From Lachnospiraceae bacterium (GTDB taxonomy: Bacteria > Bacillota > Clostridia > Lachnospirales > Lachnospiraceae): 64,000 nt of DNA. The position numbers and the translations under genes are program-made. The DNA lies in contig CAJTCL010000004.1 of assembly GCA_910575005.1 (NCBI GenBank), positions 1-64,000 of the forward strand, in the 5' to 3' direction. The notes below the pieces were generated by a model. The model did no database searches. It worked only from the letters and a program-made list of their open reading frames with translations, and had not been told where the DNA came from. Below are positions 40,923 to 49,005 of the stretch, one piece after another. How positions within the stretch are numbered: position 1 is the stretch's first letter; every line of letters begins with the position of its first letter.

Positions 40923-43404
40923 TTCCCGCCTCCGTTCGTGCGTTATTTTCCTCCTGCTTTACCGATTCTTCGGGTCTTGTGTTCATAATTGCAAAAGTTT
41001 TCGTGTCAGACGGGTACTTATCCACGAATGGGATAACCACGTTGTCAAAGAGGATAAGCCCGCTCCCCGGTTCGGAGTTTGTCACATGGGCAAGCTGCTT
41101 TTCTGACAGCCCTAACTTGTCGGCAAGTATCGTTTGGTCTTTTGCGTTCTGGTTCAGCAGATAAACAAAATCAGAGTTGCCAAGAATCCCCTCGATTTCC
41201 TCTGATTTCAAAAAATCGCCCACATTCTGCGTTAAGCCTGTGGGTATGCCGCCCCATTTACGGAACCTTTTCCAAATCTCCACGCTGTAAATGGCTGTCT
41301 GTTTTTCTTTTAAAAGCAAATGGAACTCATCACAGTAGTACCTTGTGGCAACTTTCCTCTCCCGGTTCTGTGAAACCCGGTTCCAGACCGCATCCTGCAC
41401 AATCAACATGCCAAGCTCTTTTAACTGGTTTCCCAAATCCCTGATGTCAAAGCACATGATACGGTTCTGTGAATCCACGTTTGTATGGTGGTTGAAATAA
41501 TTCTGCGAGCCATGCACATATAAGACAAGGCTGTTGGCGATCCGCACCGCCTTCTGCTTCGCTTCTTTCTGCATCTCCGGGGCTACATCCCTCGGCTCAT
41601 ACTTTAACAGCGCATTATATAAATCCTCCAAAAGCGGCATATTCTCCGGCTTCGGCTCTTTGAAATACCTGTCATAGATATGCTTGATGCAGGTGTCGAT
41701 AATGCCTTTCTCGTCATTCTCAAGACCGTTCTTCCCTCCGGCTATCAGGTCACACAGCGTTATGATAAAGTCTGATTTCAGCTTTAACGCTTCCTTGTCA
41801 TTCTTATGGGAGAGCTGAATGTCCATCGGGTTTAAGTAGTCCTTTGAGTTTGTCGCAAGCCTCACCACCTGCCCATGCAGCGCATCCACAAGGGCAAAAT
41901 ACTCTCCCTCCGGATCACAGACAATCACATCATCTTTTGTCATAAGGAAACAGGATAAAATCTCCCGCTTTGCGCTGAATGATTTCCCGGAGCCGGGTGT
42001 GCCAAGAATTACCCCGTTTGGTGTCCGAAGCCGCTTTCTGTCTGCCATAATCATGTTGTTGGAAAGTGCGTTCAGACCATAATAGATTGCCGGGGCAGGC
42101 ATGAATAATTCCTGCGTACAGAAAGGCACTAAGATAGCTGTGCTTTTTGTGGTAAGCACCCTTTCAATGCCCGTATCGTTGCACCCAATCGGCGCAGACG
42201 CCATAAGCCCCTGCTCCTGAAGGTACTGTAAGCACCGCAGGTTGCAGTTCGCCTGCTGGATAATGCCGGACACCCTCTGCGTGATATTCTCCAATGCCCT
42301 TTTGCTCCTGCCATAGCAGGTAATGAGGAACGTCATTTTGATGATTTTCTGGTTGCTTGTGTTCAGATCGTCAAGCAGTTCCAGCGTGTCTTTTTCGTAA
42401 GTGATGATGTCTGTCGGCAGAATGTCCATATCATAACCTGACCTGACTGCCTTCTTCTGTTCCTCGATCTTCATTTTCTGAATGTTCGTTAATGCGCCCT
42501 TTAACATCTTGATTGCCTTTACCGGGTCCATCGTCTGCATGTGCATTGTGATTGTAAGGTTATCATCAATGTCCAGCAGCTTTTTTAACAGCTCGTCATT
42601 GAACCTCGGCGCAATAATGTCAAGGAAATGGACACTCCCGTACATTTTCCCCGACTTGAAGCGGCTCGGATAGCGGAAGTCAAACCCCGGCGGGGCGATG
42701 TAGTCCTTGACGCTCTTTCCTGACTCTGACAGTTCCTTAAAAGAAAAACGAAACGCCTCCATTGTGTCCTGATTGAAATACTCATGCAGGATACGCAGGC
42801 GTTCCTTTCCGTCAAGGCTTTTCGCATGGGTGCCGAGGTTTAAGAAATTCTTGATGACATCAGCTTCAATGCTGGACAGCTTCGCCTTTGCTTCCCGGTA
42901 TCCTTTGCACTGGATACCAAAGATAAGGTATTTTGACTTGATGATACCGTTGTTTCCCTTTGCCGACTGTTTCTGTAACATCAATCGGTATTCCTCACGA
43001 ATATCGTCAAAATCATCGCCCTGCAAGGGTATGTCAAACTGGTCTGTCAAAGTCTGCTCGTTGACCTGCCTGTTGAATAAAAACAATTCAAACCGTATGG
43101 ACGGGTCAAAGTAATTGATGAGCCTGCTGTACTGCTCTAAAATCTCCCCCTGATCCTCTATCTCCAGAAGGTCATAGTTGATGTCATAAAACTCCACCAT
43201 CTTTGTATAATAATCGGAATCCACCTGACAGATGCCGTCCCGGTACATCTTTTTGAACGTGATTGTTTTCTGCGCTGTGTCCGGCTTTTCCTGTTTTTTG
43301 TCATTCCCGGCAAGGGTACTCTTTAGCTCCCTCAACCGTTTCTTTTCTGAAAAATTAAGCCCCGCTTTCGGCTTGTTTTCTCTTGCCTGCGGCTTTTTCT
43401 TCAA
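40894..43404 (-). CDS. virB4: VirB4/TraE-type conjugation ATPase
   Basis: An 836-residue ATPase that powers assembly and substrate movement of the type IV secretion apparatus. The N-terminal third (about 30-330) is the VirB4-like recognition domain; the P-loop is ILGTPGSGKSFSAKREI near residue 473, and DVIVCDPEGEYFALVDAL follows. YYCDEFHLLL near 660 is the Walker B. It is cytosolic and would sit at the channel base with the PrgI and VirB6-like proteins, whose genes are directly upstream. It overlaps the PrgI gene by 50 nt at its start. Confidence 0.95.
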   Translation of the reverse strand: MKKKPQARENKPKAGLNFSEKKRLRELKSTLAGNDKKQEKPDTAQKTITFKKMYRDGICQVDSDYYTKMVEFYDINYDLLEIEDQGEILEQYSRLINYFDPSIRFELFLFNRQVNEQTLTDQFDIPLQGDDFDDIREEYRLMLQKQSAKGNNGIIKSKYLIFGIQCKGYREAKAKLSSIEADVIKNFLNLGTHAKSLDGKERLRILHEYFNQDTMEAFRFSFKELSESGKSVKDYIAPPGFDFRYPSRFKSGKMYGSVHFLDIIAPRFNDELLKKLLDIDDNLTITMHMQTMDPVKAIKMLKGALTNIQKMKIEEQKKAVRSGYDMDILPTDIITYEKDTLELLDDLNTSNQKIIKMTFLITCYGRSKRALENITQRVSGIIQQANCNLRCLQYLQEQGLMASAPIGCNDTGIERVLTTKSTAILVPFCTQELFMPAPAIYYGLNALSNNMIMADRKRLRTPNGVILGTPGSGKSFSAKREILSCFLMTKDDVIVCDPEGEYFALVDALHGQVVRLATNSKDYLNPMDIQLSHKNDKEALKLKSDFIITLCDLIAGGKNGLENDEKGIIDTCIKHIYDRYFKEPKPENMPLLEDLYNALLKYEPRDVAPEMQKEAKQKAVRIANSLVLYVHGSQNYFNHHTNVDSQNRIMCFDIRDLGNQLKELGMLIVQDAVWNRVSQNRERKVATRYYCDEFHLLLKEKQTAIYSVEIWKRFRKWGGIPTGLTQNVGDFLKSEEIEGILGNSDFVYLLNQNAKDQTILADKLGLSEKQLAHVTNSEPGSGLILFDNVVIPFVDKYPSDTKTFAIMNTRPEESVKQEENNARTEAGSDGNKHDYP

Positions 43405-43759
43405 GGTAACGCACCTCCTTCTTTATTTTTTCCCTTTCCTCCAACTGCTTGTAGAGGTTTTCCGATTTATAAGGGCGGATTCCCGGCGTGAGTATCTTCT
43501 GCCGCACCATGAAGTACAGTATCTTCTCCGCCGGGAAACCGTCTTTTTCATACATTGCCAGAAAGAAGAATGGCAGCATGAGGGCTACCATGACAAGCGC
43601 CGACGCCTGCGTACCCAATACCCCTTTTGTCACAAGGTAAAACGGTATGCCCACCGCTGCGGCGCTGCCAAAGCAGATAAGCTGGCGTTTCGTAAGGTTC
43701 ATCGCCACCTTTGTCTTGATGCCGCTCAAATCTTTCGGCACTGCTACTGATATTGCCAT
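43355..43759 (-). CDS. PrgI-family conjugation membrane protein
   Basis: A protein of about 134 residues with two membrane helices (CFGSAAAVGIPFYLVTKGVL and ALVMVALMLPFFFLAMYEKD) and a basic cytosolic tail (EEREKIKKEVRYLEEKAAGKRK). PrgI-type proteins are VirB3-like partners of VirB4 and usually lie directly before it, as here. The ATG at 43759 (MAISVAVPKDL) with AAGGGA upstream is preferred over the codon two residues earlier. Confidence 0.88.
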   Translation of the reverse strand: MAISVAVPKDLSGIKTKVAMNLTKRQLICFGSAAAVGIPFYLVTKGVLGTQASALVMVALMLPFFFLAMYEKDGFPAEKILYFMVRQKILTPGIRPYKSENLYKQLEEREKIKKEVRYLEEKAAGKRKQAESGA

Positions 43760-43784
43760 AAGCATTTCCCTTTCCTGATATTTT

Positions 43785-44657
43785 TTAATGTGCGTTCAGC
43801 ACCGACTTCGCAAGTGAGCCTGTCTTGAAAAGGCTGAAGCAGAGGATAACGGTGTATGCCGCCACCGACCACAAGGCTGTGTGCAGGTTGCTGGCAACCG
43901 CAACACTGGCAACGAGTACGGAATAAATGCCGACACATACCATGATGAAGAACCCCTGAAACGCCAGAGCGCAAAGCCCCTTGATGTAATTGTTCCCGAT
44001 GCTGCCCCATTCCCGGTTGCTTAATGTCGCAAAGGGAACGGGTGCCACTGATATATAAAGGTATATTTCTATCATGCGCCCATATAAAACGACGGTGATG
44101 AGGACGGACATGATTTTCATGCACAGGCTGACAATCATGGTTTCTATCCCAAGCCCGATCAGTTCGCCAATGCCCATAGTGGAAAGCTGGTTGTTGAACA
44201 TGTTTGTCAGCGTAGTCGTCACATCAAGGCTCGTAGAGCCTGATATAGCGCCCGCCGCATTTGTAACGATATGGTTTCCCACATCGAAGATCGCCATTGT
44301 GATGTCAAAAGTCTTGGAGAGCATCATCACAGCGATACATGCTTTTACGAGGTAGCGGAAGAAAAATTCACTCCCTACCTCGTGCATGTTGTTTTTGTCC
44401 ATTACCATTGTTATCAGCTCATAACATAAAATTGCGCTGATGATAAGCCCCGCTATGGGAATCATGACATTCTCTGAAAGGTTTTTTATCATGGAAAATA
44501 TGCCTGCGTTCCATGCGCTGGGCGTCTGCCCGACTTCCCCGGCAATCTCGCCCACTTTCGTATTTACGTCCGTGAACATCGTGCCGAGGTTGTCAAGCAC
44601 CCACCCCTGAAGCATCTCCTTTATAAATTCAGTGATCTTGTCAATGATTGCGCCCAT
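43785..44657 (-). CDS. VirB6/TrbL-like polytopic channel protein
   Basis: A 290-residue membrane protein with about six hydrophobic helices: MIPIAGLIISAILCYELITM, FFRYLVKACIAVMMLSKTF, MIVSLCMKIMSVLITVVLYG, LYISVAPVPFATL, GLCALAFQGFFIMVCVGIYS and LWSVAAYTVILCFSLFKTG. The motif SVAPVPFATLSN is common in the TrbL/VirB6 proteins of Gram-positive conjugative elements. It should form the inner membrane channel. The gene follows the Maff2 gene after only 3 nt and precedes the PrgI gene. Confidence 0.88.
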   Translation of the reverse strand: MGAIIDKITEFIKEMLQGWVLDNLGTMFTDVNTKVGEIAGEVGQTPSAWNAGIFSMIKNLSENVMIPIAGLIISAILCYELITMVMDKNNMHEVGSEFFFRYLVKACIAVMMLSKTFDITMAIFDVGNHIVTNAAGAISGSTSLDVTTTLTNMFNNQLSTMGIGELIGLGIETMIVSLCMKIMSVLITVVLYGRMIEIYLYISVAPVPFATLSNREWGSIGNNYIKGLCALAFQGFFIMVCVGIYSVLVASVAVASNLHTALWSVAAYTVILCFSLFKTGSLAKSVLNAH

Positions 44658-44660
44658 GAA

Positions 44661-44876
44661 TTATGAGAACAGTGTTGTAAGCTGTGGAATCACCGTCTGC
44701 GCCACGATTACAATGCCTCCGCCTGCCATCAACTGTTTAATGCCCTGTGATTTTGCACCCGGATTATCATTTCCATATCCCTCAAGCAGATTGATAACGC
44801 CCCATACTGCCACGCCTGCGCCGATTGCTGTAACGACTGTCTTTAAACCTGTAACTGCTGTTGTGAAAAAACTCAT
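44661..44876 (-). CDS. Maff2-family small membrane protein
   Basis: A 71-residue hydrophobic protein with two helices (VVTAIGAGVAVWGVINLLEG and GIKQLMAGGGIVIVAQTVIP) separated by a Gly/Asn/Pro loop. This is the Maff2 family, small VirB2-like proteins of conjugative elements. The 3' end is 3 nt before the VirB6-like start. AAAGAGGT precedes the ATG. Confidence 0.88.
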   Translation of the reverse strand: MSFFTTAVTGLKTVVTAIGAGVAVWGVINLLEGYGNDNPGAKSQGIKQLMAGGGIVIVAQTVIPQLTTLFS

Positions 44877-45182
44877 AATTTCTACCTCTTTCTTTCCTTA
44901 AATTTGATTTTTTGATAAAGAAAGAGCTTTGATATGTAAATTCCCCGCCCTTTGTGGTAAAATAAGGGCAGGGAAATCCTTTGGGAGAACCCCTGTGGGC
45001 ATCCGGTACATTCTGTTTGGCGATAGGCTGTGCCGGGTGTCTTATTTCTGTGCTTTCCCAAATACAATCAAAACTCCGTTTCCTGACTTCCGGTCTTTTA
45101 TCCGGAAACCGGTGGCTGGTTTACAGTTCCATATTCAGTTGTCTTTTCTGCACTTCTGGACATCATGTCCAGAAGCCGCTAT
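44877..45182. other. Intergenic between virD4 and Maff2 gene
   Basis: No gene. It contains the 23-bp palindrome (45153-45175) and a 12-bp direct repeat TATTCAGTTGTC flanking it (45132-45143 and 45180-45191, the second running into the virD4 stop). An imperfect stem near 45090-45115 (CCGGTC..., ACCGG) may be a leader structure of the Maff2 operon. No clear promoter was found. Confidence 0.5.
45153..45175. repeat. 23-bp dispersed palindrome, after virD4
   Basis: Perfect arms around one base, 7 nt beyond the virD4 stop codon, enclosed by 12-bp direct repeats. Confidence 0.85.
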
Positions 45183-47048
45183 TCAGTTGTCCGGGGATTC
45201 ACTTTCCTGCCTGCTGACTTCCCCACAGTCAAAGGCTTCGTCCACCTCTGTATTCGGAGTGACTTTCATGTGGTGCAGATGCTTCACATAGTCCTCAATG
45301 TCAAAGGCGTTTTTCTGGTCATAATCGGACAGCTCCTTGTACCTGCCATGCTTCGTTATATCAAATTTATCCGAGAAGAATGGTCTGACACCTCTAAGCT
45401 GCATGATACATTTCCCGCCATCCATGACCGCAATCTCATCTTGGCTCATCAATTCTTTTCCGGTCTTTTGGTAGTTCAGACCGTAGGACTGCGACGTACC
45501 CCTTGTGTCCGAGGTATTGTAAAGGTCTATCGTTTCCTTGCCCAAAACCTCCGCCAGCTCTTTCAGGGTGGTTTTCTCCTTGCCGCCGAGGAATAAGGTG
45601 GTGTCACAATTCCCTTCGATTGTGTCAGCGTTGTCCTTGTAAATTGCTTTAAGCTGTGATTTAGACTGCAAAATGATAGATGCCGATATTTCCCTGCTCC
45701 GGATTGTGGCGATCAGCTTTTCAAACTGCGGAATCTGCCCGATGTTCGCAAACTCATCAAGTAACATCCTGACATGAACCGGGAGCCTCCCGTTATAAAC
45801 ATCATCCGCCTTGTCGCAGAGCAGGTTAAAAAGCTGTGAATACATAATTGACACAACAAAGTTAAAAGTGGCGTCCGTATCGGAAATAATGACGAACAAC
45901 GCTGTTTTCTGCTCTCCGAGCGTGTCAAGCTCCAGATCGTCATACTCCATCAGGTCACGCAGCTCCTTGATGTCAAATGGCGCTAAACGTGCGCCGCAGC
46001 TAATTAAAATCGACTTTGCCGTTTTGCCCGCCGCTAATTTATACTTGGCATACTGCCGTACTGCAAAGTGGTTCGGGTCTTTCTCCGCCAATTCATCAAA
46101 CAGAAGGTCAACGGCGTTCTTAAAATTCTCATCATCTTCCCTTGCTTCGCTTGCGTCAATCATATCAATCAGCATGGCGAAATTCTGTTCTTCCTCCGGG
46201 GCTTCGTACCAGATATAGGCGATAAGCGCTGTGTAATACAGTTTTTCCGCTTTCACCCAAAAGTCTTCTCCGGATTGCTGCCCCTCCCCTTTGGTATTGA
46301 CAATAATCGTGTTTACGAGTTTCAAAATGTCCTTTTCGCTCCGAAGATAGGCGAAAGGATTGTAGTGCATGGACTTCGCAAAGTTTATGGTATTGAGGAC
46401 TTTTATCTTATATTTGCCCTTTTTCAGCATCTTTCCGCATTCGATCAGCACTGTGCCTTTCGGATCAGTGACAACATACGAACTATGGAGCTGCATCAGG
46501 TTCGGTTTTACAAAAAACCTCGTCTTGCCCGAACCAGAGCCGCCGATAACAAGGATATTTTTATTTCTTGCGTATTTCGGCTGTTTCGGTCTGCCTGACA
46601 TCATCAGCCGCTCCGTCTGCGTCAAGAGGATATTGTTCTCAAACTCCGAATCCATATATGGCTCGATGTCCTTCGCATTTCCCCAACGTGCCGAACCGTA
46701 CTCCACGCCCTGCCGGAACTTCTTGGCATTTTTCGCCTTGAAATACACTGCAAGCCGCAGCGCCACTCCGCAGCACACCCCGATCAGCAGGTCTTTCGGG
46801 TAAAAACTTGGCAACGGGTTGGAAAATAAATCCTCCATCCCCGCCATGACCGCCATCATCTTTGCGGAAGCGTCCTGCCCAGGCGATACCCGCCACAGCC
46901 ACGCTATTTTGTCACAGAAATACCCGGCAAGCACATAGGGCAGGTTCATCAGGACAAGTTTCTTTTTATCCAGATTCCCGGTCTTTGCCTTGAGGTTCTT
47001 CGGAATGGCTTTTAAGTCTTTGGCTATGCCGCTTACGATATTGCTCAT
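45183..47048 (-). CDS. virD4: VirD4/TraG-type coupling ATPase
   Basis: A 621-residue coupling protein that brings the relaxase-DNA complex to the channel. Two membrane helices lie near the N-terminus (LPYVLAGYFCDKIAWLW and LLIGVCCGVALRLAVYF). Walker A is VIGGSGSGKTRFFVKPNL near 172, the Walker B region LLDEFANIGQIPQFEKLIAT near 429, with ISASIILQSKSQLKAIYKD after it. It overlaps the PcfB gene by 4 nt. Family assignment is secure. Confidence 0.95.
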   Translation of the reverse strand: MSNIVSGIAKDLKAIPKNLKAKTGNLDKKKLVLMNLPYVLAGYFCDKIAWLWRVSPGQDASAKMMAVMAGMEDLFSNPLPSFYPKDLLIGVCCGVALRLAVYFKAKNAKKFRQGVEYGSARWGNAKDIEPYMDSEFENNILLTQTERLMMSGRPKQPKYARNKNILVIGGSGSGKTRFFVKPNLMQLHSSYVVTDPKGTVLIECGKMLKKGKYKIKVLNTINFAKSMHYNPFAYLRSEKDILKLVNTIIVNTKGEGQQSGEDFWVKAEKLYYTALIAYIWYEAPEEEQNFAMLIDMIDASEAREDDENFKNAVDLLFDELAEKDPNHFAVRQYAKYKLAAGKTAKSILISCGARLAPFDIKELRDLMEYDDLELDTLGEQKTALFVIISDTDATFNFVVSIMYSQLFNLLCDKADDVYNGRLPVHVRMLLDEFANIGQIPQFEKLIATIRSREISASIILQSKSQLKAIYKDNADTIEGNCDTTLFLGGKEKTTLKELAEVLGKETIDLYNTSDTRGTSQSYGLNYQKTGKELMSQDEIAVMDGGKCIMQLRGVRPFFSDKFDITKHGRYKELSDYDQKNAFDIEDYVKHLHHMKVTPNTEVDEAFDCGEVSRQESESPDN

Positions 47049-47521
47049 AGGCTCTGCCCCCTGTCCTTGTTTTTCTCCCTGCTCCGTTCCCAGTTCTTAT
47101 CCTGCGATACTGCGTCCTTGAAATGCTTCAATTTTTCCCTCACGGAAACTTTGCCTTTCTTCTTCTCATTACCATAAACAAATTCCTTGAATGCCTGCGC
47201 TATCGCATCGGCATCTTTACCCTTGAAAAAGACCAGATATTTCGGCGGTTCGCACGTCTTATCTTTCTTTATGGCAAAACCAACATTGTACTTTTTCGCC
47301 ACACGCTCAAAAGATTTGATGTTGCCGTCAGTGACTTCGATTGACGATACTCCCACGCCCTCGCCAACGAGCTTTTTCACAGAAGTTTTTCCATGCGTTT
47401 TCTGTGCTTTCTGCTTCCGGTGGTTTAAGTACATCCTCATGGCGGCTTTCAGCACGTTGGCGTCTAATTTTGCGGTCTTAATCACAAGGGCGATTGTTTT
47501 CTGTGTTACTTCCTCCTGCAT
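47045..47521 (-). CDS. PcfB-family (DUF3801) transfer protein
   Basis: A 158-residue basic protein starting MQEEVTQKTIALVIKTAKLD, with YKVGFAIKKD-like core NVGFAIKKDKTCEPPKYLVFFKGKD, the typical DUF3801/PcfB pattern. In pCF10-type systems PcfB helps dock DNA substrates to the coupling protein, and here the gene directly precedes virD4 with a 4-nt overlap. The C-terminus is a Lys/Arg-rich tail. Confidence 0.85.
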   Translation of the reverse strand: MQEEVTQKTIALVIKTAKLDANVLKAAMRMYLNHRKQKAQKTHGKTSVKKLVGEGVGVSSIEVTDGNIKSFERVAKKYNVGFAIKKDKTCEPPKYLVFFKGKDADAIAQAFKEFVYGNEKKKGKVSVREKLKHFKDAVSQDKNWERSREKNKDRGQSL

Positions 47522-47658
47522 GAAACACCTCCTTGTTAATTCCTGCTAAAATACACGCACTAAGGGGGAATCCCCCGGCAGGTAATGTCATAAATGATTT
47601 TCACTGTAAAATACATTCTTTTCTCCTTCCTACCTCTGGACATCATGTCCAGAAGTTA
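47522..47658. other. Short intergenic with palindrome
   Basis: 137 bp with no gene; it holds the palindrome at 47633-47655 and a Shine-Dalgarno AAGGAGG for the PcfB gene. Confidence 0.6.
47633..47655. repeat. 23-bp dispersed palindrome, after the 47659 gene
   Basis: One mismatch in the left arm (CCTCTGGACAT). It begins 3 nt after the stop codon of the minus-strand gene to its right. Confidence 0.85.
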
Positions 47659-48321
47659 TTATTTTTCGTTCAGGCAGTAGATTGTGTGGAGATTCGCACA
47701 CAGCCTGCCATCCCCGTATTCCACATCATCAAGGAGAAGCGCCTGAAACAGCACATCTCCCACATTTTCAAGCAGCGCAGTCTTTTGTTCCCGTTCCGCA
47801 AGATGTCCGTATTCCACACCGTCCGGAACAACGGATTTCCTTGCCGCCTCACAGTGGGTAAACAGTCCGAGGATATATTTATTTGACATGATAAAAGCAT
47901 AGGTTTCCTGCCCCTCATGGGTCATTCTGCATTTCTCCGCTTCCCCCTCTGGAAGCGTAAAGATACACCGTACCGTTTCAAGGCAAAGCCCGCTTTCATA
48001 GTCCGGGTTCAGTTTCTTTTTATACCTCTGCACCCTTGCGTAAATCCCCTCACGCTCCATAATAGAATGGGTACGCTTAAACTGCGGCTTCTTGCAGAAC
48101 ATATCCAAATCCATATACACGTTGTTGATGACCGTCTTTTCCGCATACTGCCGGAAAGATTTCAGCCTTAACAGATAGGCGAGAACCTCATCCAGTTTTT
48201 CCTCTGACAAGATAAACTGGAAAGGCTTTTCTCCAAACCCGATCCTTTCAAACAGGAGCGGGCAGCTCCCTTTTTTGGCTTCCCGTTCCATTACCCTCCT
48301 GACATCACGCAGCGATTCCAT
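47659..48321 (-). CDS. Conserved-looking ICE protein, function unknown
   Basis: A protein of about 220 residues, soluble, with no domain that I recognise. It begins MESLRDVRRVMEREAKKGSC and contains YLLRLKSFRQYAEKTVINNV and AFIMSNKYILGLFTHCEAAR. The ATG at 48321 is chosen because AAAGGAG lies seven bases upstream; an upstream extension overlaps the terminator region. It lies between the structured region (48365-48530) and the PcfB gene, so it may be an accessory transfer protein. Confidence 0.7.
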   Translation of the reverse strand: MESLRDVRRVMEREAKKGSCPLLFERIGFGEKPFQFILSEEKLDEVLAYLLRLKSFRQYAEKTVINNVYMDLDMFCKKPQFKRTHSIMEREGIYARVQRYKKKLNPDYESGLCLETVRCIFTLPEGEAEKCRMTHEGQETYAFIMSNKYILGLFTHCEAARKSVVPDGVEYGHLAEREQKTALLENVGDVLFQALLLDDVEYGDGRLCANLHTIYCLNEK

Positions 48322-48364
48322 ATCTTTCTCCTTTCCGTTTCCCGGTATGCTGACCGGAAACAAT

Positions 48365-48409
48365 AAAAAAAGGGCAGCTACAAATCTCTACTGACTTATA
48401 ACTGCCCTT
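48365..48409 (-). terminator. Strong terminator within the transfer operon
   Basis: 8-bp stem AAGGGCAG / CTGCCCTT (48370-48377, 48402-48409) with a 24-nt loop, followed on the minus strand by TTTTTTTATT. It closes the structured segment to its right and lies about 44 nt before the 48321 start, so downstream transfer genes depend on readthrough or another promoter. Confidence 0.75.
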
Positions 48410-48530
48410 ACGCTGTTCTCCTGTTATACTGTTTTTAAAACAGAGGTCTTCCACCTCCGTACCTCTGGAAACCTTGCCGGAAGTGTGATTGAAAAGATAA
48501 TCACACTTCCAACAAGGCTTGAATGTGCCG
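48410..48530 (-). ncRNA. Candidate structured RNA with stacked hairpins
   Basis: Read on the minus strand, three perfect stems follow one another before a terminator: a two-tier stem (GGAAGTGTGATT at 48479-48490 with its complement at 48499-48510, and outer CCTTG/CAAGG at 48472-48476 and 48513-48517), CAGAGGT/ACCTCTG (48441-48447, 48461-48467) and CTGTTTT/AAAACAG (48429-48443). Such density, ending in a T-tract terminator, suggests a small RNA or an attenuator leader rather than a gene. One frame through it encodes a Cys-containing peptide (CWKC, CSC), so a small protein cannot be excluded. Confidence 0.5.
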
Positions 48531-48550
48531 CCCACTACACTTTGTCTGGC

Positions 48551-48919
48551 TTATGGCATCTCTATTCCCGCTATCTCTGCGAAATGCTGTTTCCAGCCCA
48601 TAAGCTCCCTCTGCTTTTCTTCCGTCAGCCGCTGAAACACATCATCATACACAATATTGGATATTCCCATTTCCTTTGCGAGTATGATAAGCTGCGTGTG
48701 CAGCCATTCCTCCCACAAATCCTCAAAAAGCTCCATGCTCTCCGTAAAGGTAATGTCATTTTCAAAACCCTTTTGCGGCACATAATATTGCAGCTTGACA
48801 AAGCCATACCTGCCGACATCGACCACAACAACGTCCACATCTTCAAGCTCCGCAAAGGCATCCGCCACCTTCCGGCATTTTCTCCGTTCTTCCTCTGTAA
48901 TATATGTTTCTTTCACCAT
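48551..48919 (-). CDS. Small acidic ICE protein, function unknown
   Basis: About 122 residues starting MVKETYITEEERRKCRKVAD. No named domain is recognised. The sequence is strongly acidic in the middle (AFAELEDVDVVVVDVGRYGFVKLQYYVP) and helical at the end. The ATG at 48919 has GGAGGAATTT directly upstream and is preferred over a start 13 codons earlier. It is the gene just downstream of repA and just upstream of the structured RNA candidate. Confidence 0.72.
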   Translation of the reverse strand: MVKETYITEEERRKCRKVADAFAELEDVDVVVVDVGRYGFVKLQYYVPQKGFENDITFTESMELFEDLWEEWLHTQLIILAKEMGISNIVYDDVFQRLTEEKQRELMGWKQHFAEIAGIEMP

Positions 48920-48978
48920 AAATTCCTCCGTTTCCAGTTCCATAGCAGTATCATACACCCTGCCTTAAATTTTTTCCA

Positions 48979-49001
48979 CCTCTGGACATTGTGTCCAGAA
49001 G
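48979..49001. repeat. 23-bp dispersed palindrome variant, after repA
   Basis: CCTCTGGACAT with TGTGTCCAGAAG, starting 4 nt beyond the repA stop codon. Confidence 0.8.
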
Positions 49002-49005
49002 TCCG

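Noticed and set aside
48305-48535. Possible 76-residue Cys-containing protein (CWKC, CSC)
   Set aside because: The frame runs through several perfect stems and a T-tract terminator and into the next ribosome binding site; kept only as an alternative to the RNA reading.
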